From VRUE01 sp963747765 (GTDB lineage: Bacteria > Actinomycetota > Thermoleophilia > Solirubrobacterales > 70-9): a DNA stretch of 64,000 bases. Below the pieces are notes generated by a model. That model ran no database searches. It saw nothing but the letters and a program-made list of their open reading frames with translations, and was not told the DNA's origin. The translations under genes were made by a program, and so were the position numbers. Positions 42,430 through 51,165 of the stretch are shown in pieces (the first letter of the stretch is position 1; the number at the start of each line of letters is the position of its first letter). Location of the stretch: the NCBI GenBank assembly GCA_963747765.1, contig CAVVGH010000006.1, forward strand, positions 186,001 through 250,000, written 5' to 3'.

Positions 42430-43134
42430 TCAGGGAGCGAGCCGCTCCAGCACGGTGCCGTCGGCTGCCACCGTGAGCACGGTCGGGACAACCGCAATTC
42501 CGTACTTGCGCGCGAGGTCGGGACGCTCGCGAACATCGAGGGTCACCAGCGGGTCGGACTCGCGGGCGAGCCGGCCCTCCCACTCCTGGCACTCCGAACA
42601 GAGCGGGTGCGTGAACTCGACGAAGGCGCGGTCGTGGCCGTCGAGAAGACCGAGATCCGCGGGGTCGATGTGACTGTGATGGCGCGGTGAGATGCCACGC
42701 AGCCGCGCACTCAGTTTGTAGATCTCGCAACCGGTGCAGAACCCACTCACGGCGGCCACGAGCGCCAGCGCCGCGACCAGCGCGCCGAGGACGTACCCGA
42801 CCGTTGGTGCCCCCAGCCACCAGGCGGCCGCGGCGGCACCCAGGAAGGCGAAGCCCATCGCGTTGGCAAGCCGAGGGGGCCGCGAGTCCTCGAGCTGCCC
42901 CTCCCCGACGCGCGGCTGGACCAGCACAAAGTATGCGACGCAGGTGATGCAGAAGCGGCGACCCAGCGTCAGTCCGATCAGCAGCTGCGCGCTCATCAGC
43001 GCCCAGGCCAGCGGCCATCCGAAGGCAACTCCGGCAAGTGCCACCAGCCCCACCACGAATTGGTTGAAGCGCGGCGCCTGGGCGTCGATCACATCCGTGT
43101 CGTGCCAGGGATCGGCTGTTCGAGGCCTGCCCAT
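42430..43134 (-). CDS. DUF4395 membrane domain fused to thioredoxin-like domain
   Basis: The first 150 residues are a four-helix membrane domain of the DUF4395 type, with cysteine pairs CITC and CTGC. The last 80 residues are a thioredoxin fold with a CSEC redox motif (EFTHPLCSECQEWEGRL) and the cis-proline region IAVVPTVLTV. Both halves are found separately near each other in other Actinobacteria. The protein probably relays thiol redox at the membrane. It precedes the desaturase-like gene. Confidence 0.85.
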   Translation of the reverse strand: MGRPRTADPWHDTDVIDAQAPRFNQFVVGLVALAGVAFGWPLAWALMSAQLLIGLTLGRRFCITCVAYFVLVQPRVGEGQLEDSRPPRLANAMGFAFLGAAAAAWWLGAPTVGYVLGALVAALALVAAVSGFCTGCEIYKLSARLRGISPRHHSHIDPADLGLLDGHDRAFVEFTHPLCSECQEWEGRLARESDPLVTLDVRERPDLARKYGIAVVPTVLTVAADGTVLERLAP

Positions 43135-43195
43135 TACTGAAAGTCTAGGGACGTATCTCGCTAGGGCTCGCAGCCCTGGGCGATATATCGCCGCC

Positions 43196-43386
43196 GTGCG
43201 TATACGGCTAGCTCAGGCGGTCACTCCCCCGGCCTGCCTCTACACCTGCAACGGACCCTGCGGTCACTTGAGCACAGCATGCTGTGCTCAAGTGACCGCA
43301 GGGTCCGTTGCGCCCGGCCGAATCGAGGCGGCGGCTCGTGTGCCGCCGAGTCCGCGACGCGCAACCTGAGTGAGCCGTATACGCAC
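43196..43386. mobile_element. MITE-like element, 191 bp
   Basis: Terminal inverted repeats of 22 bp (43196-43217 and 43365-43386; GTGCGTATACGGCT at both ends) match at 20 of 22 positions. The 9-bp direct repeat TATCGCCGC lies on both sides (43186-43194 and 43387-43395), with one extra C on the left. The interior has a perfect 64-bp palindrome and no ORF. This is the pattern of a non-autonomous transposable element. The rest of the 43135-43640 gap has only a 22-bp tandem duplication. Confidence 0.7.
43248..43311. repeat. Perfect 64-bp palindrome
   Basis: The two 32-base halves are exact reverse complements with no loop, centred on GCATGC between 43279 and 43280 (left half begins GCAACGGACCCTGCGG). 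Such long spacer-free palindromes are normally lost from bacterial DNA. Confidence 0.95.
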
Positions 43387-43538
43387 TATCGCCGCATATG
43401 GCCCAAAGATCGCCCGGCGCTGGAATTGGGACGCATCTCAGTGGGGGGGCGTGCCAGTGGGGCGGTCTGGGAGCGATCGGGGCGAGCGCGCAGCAAGGCC
43501 AAATGGTCGTGCGCTATTTGACCGACCGAGGACGAAGC

Positions 43539-43582
43539 ATCCGCGGTGCCATCCAGGCCGATCCGCGGTGCCATCCAGGCCG
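43539..43582. repeat. 22-bp exact tandem duplication
   Basis: The 22-bp unit beginning ATCCGCGGTGCC and ending CAGGCCG is present twice (43539-43560, 43561-43582). It lies in non-coding DNA between the MITE and the cupin gene. Confidence 0.85.
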
Positions 43583-43640
43583 CATCCAACGGTGCGAGTC
43601 CCACCGAGATTCGTGCTAGGTGCCCCTCAAACCCCGGCCC

Positions 43641-44264
43641 TCACGACGGGACATCGACCGATGCCCCGTCGAGCTTGGCACGGCCGTACTGGGGATAGGT
43701 CCCGCGATAGCCGCTGGCACGGCCGATCGGCGACAGCAGACCGAAGACGAGCTTCTGCACCGCCGCCGGTGGCCGGCGCAGAACGAACACGTCGCGGAAC
43801 TCGGTCGCGAACATCGCCAATTGGAGCGGGTCGGCCATGCCCCGCGCGTTCGTGTGGCCGTCGCGGGCCAGCCCGAACAGCGTCTCGATCATCTGCAGAA
43901 ACCTGGCGCCGTCGGAAACCCTGACTCGGGCGACCGCCTCCTCCTCGCCGGCATTCCACCAATCGTGCCAACTCCCCCGCGGGATCTCCACGACGTCTCC
44001 GGCTCTGGCCACGGACTCCGTGCCATCGAGGCGAAAGCCGATCCTCCCGGCCTCGACCGCGAAGCGCTCGTCGAAGTTGCGATGGATGTGCTCGCCGACC
44101 ACGGCGCCACCCGGCTGAACGTGAAGCTCGGCTTCGAGGGAAGGGTCGTCGCCTTCCCAGGGCGCCTTGACAAGCACCCCGCGCTCCCCGGTGCAGGGAT
44201 TCTCAAGCGATTCGCCTGCCTTCAGCGGTTTCCTCGCCGCGGCGAGGATCGGCGGGTGACTCAC
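43641..44264 (-). CDS. Cupin-domain protein
   Basis: About 207 residues from GTG 44264. The cupin motifs are present: GEHIHRNFDERFAVEAGRIGFRLD (split, with metal-ligand His/Glu) and PRGSWHDWWNAGEEEA. A C-terminal extension with hydrophobic helices (FATEFRDVFVLRRPPAAVQK) follows. The family includes dioxygenases, isomerases and sugar-binding proteins; nothing decides which. A TTG start 36 bp upstream is possible. Confidence 0.8.
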   Translation of the reverse strand: MSHPPILAAARKPLKAGESLENPCTGERGVLVKAPWEGDDPSLEAELHVQPGGAVVGEHIHRNFDERFAVEAGRIGFRLDGTESVARAGDVVEIPRGSWHDWWNAGEEEAVARVRVSDGARFLQMIETLFGLARDGHTNARGMADPLQLAMFATEFRDVFVLRRPPAAVQKLVFGLLSPIGRASGYRGTYPQYGRAKLDGASVDVPS

Positions 44265-44456
44265 ACGAATAGCGTAGCGGCGCACCAGCGACGCACTCAA
44301 CGGATCGTCGCCTCACACCCCCACGCGACATAGACGAACCCGGTGGCCCGAATTGAGCTTCGCAACGGTGGAGCCGGCGCCCTCGAGCGGCGAGGTCTGA
44401 GGCGGCAGGTCGGCCTCCCGGACCGACCGCGCACGGCGCGTCGCCATGCGCCGTAC

Positions 44457-45374
44457 CTAGGCGCCGGCCGCCCTGGACCGGAACCGCTCGAGCCACTCCT
44501 CGGAGTCGAATTGGGAGGGCTCGGTCTCGGTGAGGAAGCGTTCCAGGGTCGCGATGAAGCGCACCGGCACCTCGAGCTGCGGCAGGTGACCGACACCCTC
44601 AAAGACCTCAAGGCGGCTACCGGGGATGGCCTCGTGGGCGTGGCGGCCATGGCTGACGGGAATGATCGGGTCCCGCTCGCCCCAGACGATCAGCACCGGC
44701 AACGACTCGGCAAGGTAGAGGCGGTCGCCGGCGTCGACGCGCTGGCCGCGGACGCCGACCACCGAGCGCAGGGTTGCGAGGAAGGCCTCCCGCCGCTCGG
44801 GGTCAGACAGCGAGGCGTACCCGCGCGCGACCTCGGCGACATCGGCGTTGGGGCGGAGGCCGATCCTGGCCAGGCCCTGCCCGAGCACCGAGCCGATCCG
44901 AGCGCCGGGACCGGCGGTTGCAGCGATGAAGGGGTCGGCGCCGGGCAGCGCCGCGGCGCGCAGAACCAGACTGACCTCGGGCCCGAGGCCGCCGCTGGAA
45001 ACCAGCACGAGGCGCTCGACGATCTCCGGGAACTGGTGGGCGAACTGCATCGCGATTCCGCCGCCGAGGGAATGGCCGACCAGCGTGGCGCGCTCGTGCC
45101 CGAGCGCCAGCACGAGGTCGCGCAGGGCCGTGGCGAGCGCGCCCAGCGAGTAATCGCCGCCGCCGGGGGCCGAGCGGCCATGGCCGGGAAGGTCGGGGGC
45201 GATCACGGTGTGGTGCCGGGCCAGCGGCTCGATCACGGCCTCCCAGTTCTCGAACGTGCCCGCCATCCCGTGAATCAGCACCAGGACGGGGCCGCTGCCG
45301 GCCGCGGCGTAGGTCAGCGAGTGCCCGTGAAGGGCCGTCGTCCTCATTTCGACCGGCGTCGATTGTTCGGGCAC
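44457..45374 (-). CDS. Alpha/beta hydrolase
   Basis: About 305 residues from GTG 45374. It has the oxyanion segment LVLIHGMAGTFENW, the nucleophile elbow VGHSLGGGIAMQFA, an acidic residue in VIWGERDPIIPVSHG and the His in FEGVGHLPQLE. The fold matches haloalkane-dehalogenase, epoxide-hydrolase and ester-hydrolase relatives. An ATG nine codons downstream gives a slightly shorter product. The upstream region is the tRNA-Arg. Confidence 0.88.
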   Translation of the reverse strand: MPEQSTPVEMRTTALHGHSLTYAAAGSGPVLVLIHGMAGTFENWEAVIEPLARHHTVIAPDLPGHGRSAPGGGDYSLGALATALRDLVLALGHERATLVGHSLGGGIAMQFAHQFPEIVERLVLVSSGGLGPEVSLVLRAAALPGADPFIAATAGPGARIGSVLGQGLARIGLRPNADVAEVARGYASLSDPERREAFLATLRSVVGVRGQRVDAGDRLYLAESLPVLIVWGERDPIIPVSHGRHAHEAIPGSRLEVFEGVGHLPQLEVPVRFIATLERFLTETEPSQFDSEEWLERFRSRAAGA

Positions 45375-45424
45375 GCTCGAACCGTACACCCGGGTTCGGG
45401 CGGTCAAAGGCAACCCTGGATCAG

Positions 45425-45497
45425 CACCCCCGGCTGGATTCGAACCAGCGACCCTCGGATTAGAAGTCCGACGCTCTGTCCACTGAGCTACGGGGGC
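45425..45497 (-). tRNA. tRNA-Arg (TCT anticodon)
   Basis: On the minus strand the sequence folds as a cloverleaf: acceptor GCCCCCG/CGGGGGT (one G-T pair), D arm GCTCAGTGGACAGAGC, anticodon stem TCGGA/TCCGA with loop CTTCTAA (anticodon TCT) and T arm CTGGTTCGAATCCAG. CCA is not encoded. Confidence 0.96.
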
Positions 45498-45550
45498 GGG
45501 GTGCGCCTAGATTACGGCGCAGCCAGCCGCATCGCGTAGGATCGCCGCCG

Positions 45551-46351
45551 ATGCCAAGCATCGATGCGGGCGGAACCGAGCTTCATTACACGCGCGCCGG
45601 AGCCGGCGAGCCGCTGCTGCTCATCCAGGGCATGGCCGCCACACATATGACCTGGGGGCGTGAGCTCCTCTCGCCCCTGGAGGAGAGCTTCGACTGCATC
45701 GCGTTCGACAATCGCGGCATGGGCCTGTCGGGCCCGGCTGAGACACCGTTTGCGATTGCCGACCTCGCCGCCGACGTGGCCGGCCTGCTCGACGCGCTGC
45801 AGGTCGACCGCGCCCACGTTCTCGGCATCTCGATGGGCGGGATGATCGCCCAGGAGCTGGCGCTTGCCCACCCCGATCGCATCCGCACGCTCACCCTCGG
45901 TGCGACCTACTGCGGTGGGCCGGAGGGCTCGCTGATGGGCCCCGAGGAGCTGCGGCTGCTGGGTGAGGCGATGGCGTCGGACGACCGCGAGCAGGTCTAC
46001 AGGGCCATGTGGGAGATCAACCTGTCCCCCACCTTTCGAGAAGACGCGAGCCGCTACGGGGCATTCCGGGAGATGGCGGTGGCGCTGCCCGCGCCAAGGG
46101 CGGTCGTCCTGCAGCAGATGCAGGCTTGCGTTGCCCACGACACGAGCGCCCGCCTCGGCGACATCGCCGTTCCCACCCAGGTCGTCCACGGCACCGCCGA
46201 TCGCCTGCTGGGGGTCAACAACGGGGTGCAGATCGCCGCCCTGCTCTCGGTCGAGCCGCAGCTGCTTGACGGCGTCGGCCACATGTTCTGGTGGGAGCAG
46301 CCGCAGCGCTCGGCGGCGCTGGTCCGCAACCACGCGCTCGCCCCAGCCTGA
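45551..46351 (+). CDS. Alpha/beta hydrolase
   Basis: A 266-residue hydrolase with LLLIQGMAATHMTWGREL, nucleophile GISMGGMIAQELALA, Asp in VVHGTADRLLGVNNG and His in LDGVGHMFWWEQP. The glycine after the nucleophile elbow and the oxyanion loop differ from the 44457 protein, so it is not a recent duplicate. The start ATG lies just after tRNA-Arg on the opposite strand. Ester or lactone hydrolysis is likely but the substrate is unknown. Confidence 0.88.
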   Translation: MPSIDAGGTELHYTRAGAGEPLLLIQGMAATHMTWGRELLSPLEESFDCIAFDNRGMGLSGPAETPFAIADLAADVAGLLDALQVDRAHVLGISMGGMIAQELALAHPDRIRTLTLGATYCGGPEGSLMGPEELRLLGEAMASDDREQVYRAMWEINLSPTFREDASRYGAFREMAVALPAPRAVVLQQMQACVAHDTSARLGDIAVPTQVVHGTADRLLGVNNGVQIAALLSVEPQLLDGVGHMFWWEQPQRSAALVRNHALAPA

Positions 46352-46366
46352 GCGAGCGCGCGACCG

Positions 46367-48544
46367 TCAGCTCGGCTTGCCCAGGGCAGCGCAGCCGACT
46401 GGGTCGAGCTTCCCCTTGACCTTGAAGACGTAGTCGGGCTGAGGAGTGATCTGCGGCTCCTCGAGGACCACTTCCAGGGCCGGATCGGTTTTCACCCAGG
46501 CGTACACCGGATACCAATAGGTCGCTTCCGGCGAGTCCTGGGTCGCCTTGCTGAGGATCAGGAAGTCGTAGTTGCCTTCGTTCACCAGCCGCCGGAACCG
46601 GCGACAGGTGGTCGCCAGCCTGTACTGGCCGTTCGGGCCCTGCGCCCCGATGTACTGGACGTAGTTGTCGAGGTCGGCCCCATAGAAGCCGTACTGCCCG
46701 AAGAAGATCTCGCCAGATCCGGCGATCCCGATGCGCTTGCCGTGCTGCTTGCGGGCGAAGGCGTAGGCGCGCCGCGGCCCGCCGTCCTGCAGGAACGGCT
46801 TTGTGCGGGTGTAGTGCTGGTCGTAGTACTGGACCTCCTGGGCGCGACCGAGCACGACGGTAAGCAACACGACAGCCCCCGCCCCGACCGCCACCGCACC
46901 GCGTCCGATCTGCCGGCGCACCCGCAGCAGGCCCAACGCCGCGGGCGCCCAGACCAGCGCCAGGGTGAGCACAACCGTCCCCACGATGTAGTTCGGGTAC
47001 CAGCGGGGCGTGGTGAGCACCGTTATCGCGTAGACGAGGATCAGGAAGACGAGCGTCTGCCAGGCGCGCGAGTCCGGTGCGCGCAGCGGGCGCGCGATCG
47101 GCAGCAGGGTCATCGCCAGCACCAGCCCCGGGACCAGATAGCGAGTGTTGGTGAAGAAGCCCGTCGGGGAGCCCTCCTGACCCGCCGCGGTCAGCGGCGT
47201 GAAGACGTAGACGACCGCGGTCAGGATCGCTGCGGCGGCGATCACCCGCAGGATCCGATTGCGCGACCGCATCGCGATGAAGACCGCTGCCGCAACGGCG
47301 ACGATCAGGATCAGCGGCCACAGCGGCCCAAACGCGTCGTCGAGCCGCGGGAAGAACCATCCCCGGTAGATGGTCGGGTTGGTCAGGTAGTGGGAGACGG
47401 CGAAGCGCGGGCGCGGATCGAGCGGCATCTGGTCGGGCGTCGGCAGGTGCAGCGGCCCCCAGCCCAACTGCGGAATCGGGTTGCCGCCCGTCTTGATCGC
47501 CGCCCGCACATACCAGTAGCCGCCGACCAGCAGGGCCGACAGGCCGAGCACCCAGGCGGTCGTCAAGCGCCTGGCCCGACCGCTGAACACGACGACGCCA
47601 AACGCAATCGCCACGACAGGCACGAGGAACGTGAGCTTGACCGAAGCGGCGATCCCGGCGGCGATCCCGGCGACGGCAAGCGGGCCCTTATCGAGCAGGG
47701 GTGCGTCGCGCTCTGGGCTGTCCTGAACCGCCCCGACAGACGGAGCACGACGCTGGTGACCGTTGATCAGGAAGGCGGCGAAGGCAAGCAGGAAGGCAAG
47801 GCCCATGATGTCGTTGCGCCCCTCGCCGGGCTGCGTCTCGATCATCACACCGGCGTCGAGGACAATCGCCCCGGCGACCAGCGTGGCCGGCCCAACCTTG
47901 TAGGGACGACCGATGCACCAGGCGGCGAGCAGCGCGATCGAGAGCCAGATCAGGTTGATCAGCGGCGAGAGCCAATCCGTCTTGAAGACGACGATCCCCG
48001 TCGCGTGGATCAGCTCGGAGCTCTGCGGGTAAAACCAGGCGACCAACCGCAGCGGATCGGTGAAGTGCAGGTGCACGATCGAGTGTTCCTGCGCTATCCG
48101 CCCTGCGAACGGCATGTGGTACCAGGTCGTGTCGCCCCCGAACATGCCGAAGTCGAGGCTGAGCAGGGACGGGAAGGTCCACTCGGCGACGGTGAAGGAC
48201 GCGACCCCGAGCGCCAGCAGCAGGGCAATCATCTGCACGCGTGGAGCCGCGACTTCGCGCTCGCTGTCCGGGGCCATGCGCCAGCCGACCCAGGCCGCCA
48301 GCAGCCCGACGCCGATGCAAACGACGACGATCCAACCCAGGTAGAGGATGCTGAGCGTGCCAAGCAGCTCAAGCGAGAGGATCAGCAGCGCGACGCCAAT
48401 CGTCGCGTCGGCCAGGCGAGCAAGCGCACCGGAGAACTCGGGCACGATCCAGCGCCGCAGCCAGTAGCCGCCGAGGCCGACAGCGGAAACCATGCCCACC
48501 ACTGCGAGGCAGCCGACGATGTAGGAACCGAAGGAGGGCGTCAC
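46367..48544 (-). CDS. GT-C-fold membrane glycosyltransferase-like protein
   Basis: A 725-residue protein with about 12 hydrophobic helices and a soluble C-terminal part. The first outer loop has FGMFGGDTTWYHMPFAGRIA, resembling the acidic active site loop of GT-C enzymes (PMT/ArnT/GT39 style) that use polyprenyl-phosphate sugars. The C-terminal 180 residues contain GIAGSGEIFFGQYGFYGADL and several aromatic residues. Substrate and acceptor are unknown. It is convergent with the hydrolase at 45551 and sits 73 bp after msrA. Confidence 0.8.
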   Translation of the reverse strand: MTPSFGSYIVGCLAVVGMVSAVGLGGYWLRRWIVPEFSGALARLADATIGVALLILSLELLGTLSILYLGWIVVVCIGVGLLAAWVGWRMAPDSEREVAAPRVQMIALLLALGVASFTVAEWTFPSLLSLDFGMFGGDTTWYHMPFAGRIAQEHSIVHLHFTDPLRLVAWFYPQSSELIHATGIVVFKTDWLSPLINLIWLSIALLAAWCIGRPYKVGPATLVAGAIVLDAGVMIETQPGEGRNDIMGLAFLLAFAAFLINGHQRRAPSVGAVQDSPERDAPLLDKGPLAVAGIAAGIAASVKLTFLVPVVAIAFGVVVFSGRARRLTTAWVLGLSALLVGGYWYVRAAIKTGGNPIPQLGWGPLHLPTPDQMPLDPRPRFAVSHYLTNPTIYRGWFFPRLDDAFGPLWPLILIVAVAAAVFIAMRSRNRILRVIAAAAILTAVVYVFTPLTAAGQEGSPTGFFTNTRYLVPGLVLAMTLLPIARPLRAPDSRAWQTLVFLILVYAITVLTTPRWYPNYIVGTVVLTLALVWAPAALGLLRVRRQIGRGAVAVGAGAVVLLTVVLGRAQEVQYYDQHYTRTKPFLQDGGPRRAYAFARKQHGKRIGIAGSGEIFFGQYGFYGADLDNYVQYIGAQGPNGQYRLATTCRRFRRLVNEGNYDFLILSKATQDSPEATYWYPVYAWVKTDPALEVVLEEPQITPQPDYVFKVKGKLDPVGCAALGKPS

Positions 48545-48617
48545 GAGCGCGGGATGCTATTCGCCGCGTCTGGCGGACGCAGCGCAAAGCGCGCTGACGG
48601 GTTCGCCGATGCAGGGC

Positions 48618-49271
48618 CTATGAGGCGGCTGCCGGGATACGGCAGGAAACGCCCGTGCCGGCCAGGCCGCAGTAGCCGTTCGGCACCTTGTGCAGGTACT
48701 GCTGGTGATAGTCCTCGGCGTAGTAGAAGGGACCCGCGGGCTCGACCTCGGTCGTGATCGGCTCATGGCCGGCGCCCCGCAGCGCTTCGTCATATAGCCG
48801 AACGGCCATCTCGGCCGTCCCCATCTGGGCGTCGTTCGCGAAGTAGATACCGGAGCGGTACTGGGTGCCGACGTCGTTGCCCTGGCGCATCCCCTGAGTC
48901 GGATCGTGCTCCTCGAAGAAGACCTCGAGCAGGTCGGCGTAGGAGGTCGCCCCGGGTTCGAATGCGACGAGCACCGCCTCCGCGTGCCCGGTCCTCCCCG
49001 AGCAAACCTCCTCGTAGGTCGGATTCGGCGTCGTCCCGTTCATGTAACCGACCGCCGTCGTGTAGATGCCGTCGAGCCCCCAGAACAGCCGCTCGGCGCC
49101 CCAGAAGCAGCCAAGGGCGAAGTGGGCGGTCTCGATCCCCTCGGGGAAGGGCGGCTTCAGTGGCGTTCCCAGCACGGCGTGGCGCTCGGGAACCTCGAAA
49201 GAAGGCTCGCTTCGACCCGGCAGCGCCTCCTCCGGAGCGGGCATCTCGATCTTCTTGTGGCCCCAAAGCAT
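48618..49271 (-). CDS. msrA: Peptide methionine sulfoxide reductase A
   Basis: MsrA reduces methionine-S-sulfoxide in proteins with thiols. The 217-residue protein has the catalytic cysteine in ALGCFWGAERLFWGLDGIY, plus TYEEVCSGRTGHAEAV and YRSGIYFANDAQ. It carries an extra N-terminal 40 residues before the core, common in actinobacterial MsrA. ATG 49271 fits; upstream codons are a shadow of the small membrane gene, with which it starts divergently (15-bp overlap). Confidence 0.95.
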   Translation of the reverse strand: MLWGHKKIEMPAPEEALPGRSEPSFEVPERHAVLGTPLKPPFPEGIETAHFALGCFWGAERLFWGLDGIYTTAVGYMNGTTPNPTYEEVCSGRTGHAEAVLVAFEPGATSYADLLEVFFEEHDPTQGMRQGNDVGTQYRSGIYFANDAQMGTAEMAVRLYDEALRGAGHEPITTEVEPAGPFYYAEDYHQQYLHKVPNGYCGLAGTGVSCRIPAAAS

Positions 49272-49571
49272 CTGCTGACAAGGTACCGTTCCGGGATCGG
49301 CTGCCTCGTCCTTCTCTTCGCACTGATCTCGCCGCGACTGGCTCTGTTCGTGCTGTGGCTCTTCACCGACCTGCTCAGCCGCTCCTTCGAGAGTTGGATC
49401 GTTCCCCTCCTGGGCTTCTTCCTCCTGCCCTGGACGACGCTGGCCTTCGCGGCGATGTGGGCCTCCTCGGACGGCGTCAACGGCTTCGAGTGGTTCATTG
49501 TCGTATTCGCGTTCCTGGTCGACCTGGGTGCCTTTGCCGGTGGCCGTCGCCAGCGCGAAGCCCGCTTCTAA
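49257..49571 (+). CDS. Hypothetical membrane protein
   Basis: About 104 residues with three hydrophobic segments (GIGCLVLLFALISPRLALFV, SWIVPLLGFFLLPWTTLAFA, FEWFIVVFAFLVDLGAFAGG). GTG 49257 is the only standard start before the first helix and overlaps the divergent msrA start by 15 bp; a CTG ten bases nearer the helix is possible. Similar short membrane proteins occur in many Actinobacteria with no known role. Confidence 0.7.
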   Translation: MAPKHLLTRYRSGIGCLVLLFALISPRLALFVLWLFTDLLSRSFESWIVPLLGFFLLPWTTLAFAAMWASSDGVNGFEWFIVVFAFLVDLGAFAGGRRQREARF

Positions 49572-49639
49572 GCGCCCATCCGAGCAACCGGCCCACCCGC
49601 TTACTCGACTCCTGCGCTGCACGTGTAGGCGGTTCCTGG

Positions 49640-49662
49640 GCCGCTGTTTGCCCTCCTACTCT
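49640..49662 (+). repeat. Decayed fragment of composite repeat module C
   Basis: GCTGTTTGCCCTCCTACT (49643-49660) matches the left arm and loop start of the module C hairpin; the right arm is missing. It lies 70 bp downstream of the membrane-protein gene and points with its transcription, as the full copies do. The rest of the 49572-49869 gap holds the promoter of the thiolase operon. Confidence 0.5.
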
Positions 49663-49744
49663 GGAGCCGCCCGGGGCGACGTCGCGCGGCCCACGCAGTC
49701 AGGCAGCGTGCGATCGATCACACGGCGGCGATCGGCCCAACGAT

Positions 49745-49760
49745 TACACCGATATCTGTA
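49745..49760 (+). promoter_or_regulatory. Candidate operator/promoter of the fatty-acid operon
   Basis: TACACCGATATCTGTA (49745-49760) is an inverted repeat (TACA-N8-TGTA) of the size bound by TetR- or FadR-type dimers. TAGTAT at 49759-49764 could be the -10 box. It is the only AT-rich stretch before the thiolase gene. Confidence 0.4.
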
Positions 49761-49869
49761 GTATTAGCGGCCATGCTTCGGGCCCTCGGACCCTCACCGG
49801 CCGAGAGGCGTGCGCAGGAATGCGGGGGCCCCCGTCGATCCCCATCCATTGCAAGGAGACAACGCGCCA

Positions 49870-51165
49870 GTGAACGACATACCACGCCGCGTCGCCGTCG
49901 TCGGCGGCAACCGGATCCCGTTCGCGCGATCGAACGCGGACTACTCCCACGCGTCCAACCAGGACATGCTCACCGCGGCGCTCGACGGTTTGGTCGAGCG
50001 CTTGTCGCTCGAGGGCGAGTCGCTGGGAGAGGTTGCCGGCGGCGCCGTCCTCAAGCATTCGCGTGACCGCGACCTAACGCGTGAGAGCGTGCTGAGCACG
50101 CGCCTGGCGCCGGAGACCCCCGCCTACGACGTGCAGCAGGCCTGCGGGACGGGCCTCGAGACGACGATCCTCGTCGCCAACAAGATTGCGCTCGGCCAGA
50201 TCGACGCCGGGATCGCCTGCGGCGCAGACACGACCTCCGACGCGCCGATCGCCCTCAACGAGGGCCTTCGCGAGGTGCTTCTGGACGCCAATCGCGAGCG
50301 CTCGGCCATTGGGCGGCTCAAGCACCTGGCAAGGGTCCGCCCCGGGCACATCGTTCCCGCCATTCCCCGCAACGAGGAGCCGCGCACCGGGCTCTCGATG
50401 GGCGAGCACTGCGCAATCATGGCCGCCGAGTGGGACATCGATCGCTCCGAGCAAGACGAGCTGGCCCTGCGCAGCCATCACAACCTCGCGGCCGCCTATG
50501 AGCGCGGCTTCCACGACGACCTGGTCACCCCCTACCTCGGACTCGAGCGCGACCAGAACCTCCGTCCCGAGTCCTCTCTGGAGAAGCTCGCAAAGCTGAA
50601 GCCGGTCTTCGGCGGCCCGGAGGGGACGATGACCGCCGGCAACTCGACACCGCTCAGCGATGGCGCCTCGGCGGTCCTGCTGGCAACGGAGGAGTGGGCC
50701 AGGGAACGCGACCTGCCGGTCCTCGCCTACTTCGTCGACGGCCAGACAGCCGCGATCGACCACGTTCACAAGCGCGAGGGGCTGCTGATGGCGCCGGCCT
50801 ACGCGGTCCCCAAGCTCCTCGATCGCAACGGCCTGAGCCTCCAGGACTTCGATCTCTACGAGATCCACGAGGCCTTTGCGGCCCAGGTGCTCTGCACGCT
50901 GCGAGCCTGGGAGGATGAGACTTTCTGCCGCGAGCGCCTCGGACAATCCACGCCGCTCGGCGCAATCGACCGCGGGCGCCTCAACGTCAACGGGGGCTCG
51001 CTCGCCGCTGGGCATCCCTTCGCGGCGACCGGCGGACGGATTGTCGCCGGACTGGCCAAGGCCCTGCACGAACGCGGCTCGGGCAGGGGAATGATCAGCA
51101 TCTGCGCGGCGGACGGCCAGGGGGTCGTCGCCGCGCTCGAAAGCGCCGGAGGTGACACCAAATGA
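49870..51165 (+). CDS. Thiolase family acyltransferase (FadA2/FadI-like)
   Basis: A 431-residue thiolase, cleaving 3-oxoacyl-CoA with CoA in beta-oxidation (or condensing in reverse). The nucleophilic Cys is in QQACGTGLET (C92), followed by EIHEAFAAQ, GHPFAATGGR and the second catalytic Cys in MISICAADGQG. The sequence lacks the usual G-x-G after the last Cys (AADGQG), as in FadI-like forms. GTG 49870 follows AAGGAG. The next gene overlaps its stop by 4 bp (ATGA). Confidence 0.93.
   Translation: MNDIPRRVAVVGGNRIPFARSNADYSHASNQDMLTAALDGLVERLSLEGESLGEVAGGAVLKHSRDRDLTRESVLSTRLAPETPAYDVQQACGTGLETTILVANKIALGQIDAGIACGADTTSDAPIALNEGLREVLLDANRERSAIGRLKHLARVRPGHIVPAIPRNEEPRTGLSMGEHCAIMAAEWDIDRSEQDELALRSHHNLAAAYERGFHDDLVTPYLGLERDQNLRPESSLEKLAKLKPVFGGPEGTMTAGNSTPLSDGASAVLLATEEWARERDLPVLAYFVDGQTAAIDHVHKREGLLMAPAYAVPKLLDRNGLSLQDFDLYEIHEAFAAQVLCTLRAWEDETFCRERLGQSTPLGAIDRGRLNVNGGSLAAGHPFAATGGRIVAGLAKALHERGSGRGMISICAADGQGVVAALESAGGDTK

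Noticed and set aside
46742..48757. A 671-codon plus-strand ORF antisense to the GT-C-like gene
   Set aside because: Its translation is low-complexity Arg/Asp/His-rich, while the minus strand codes regular transmembrane helices.
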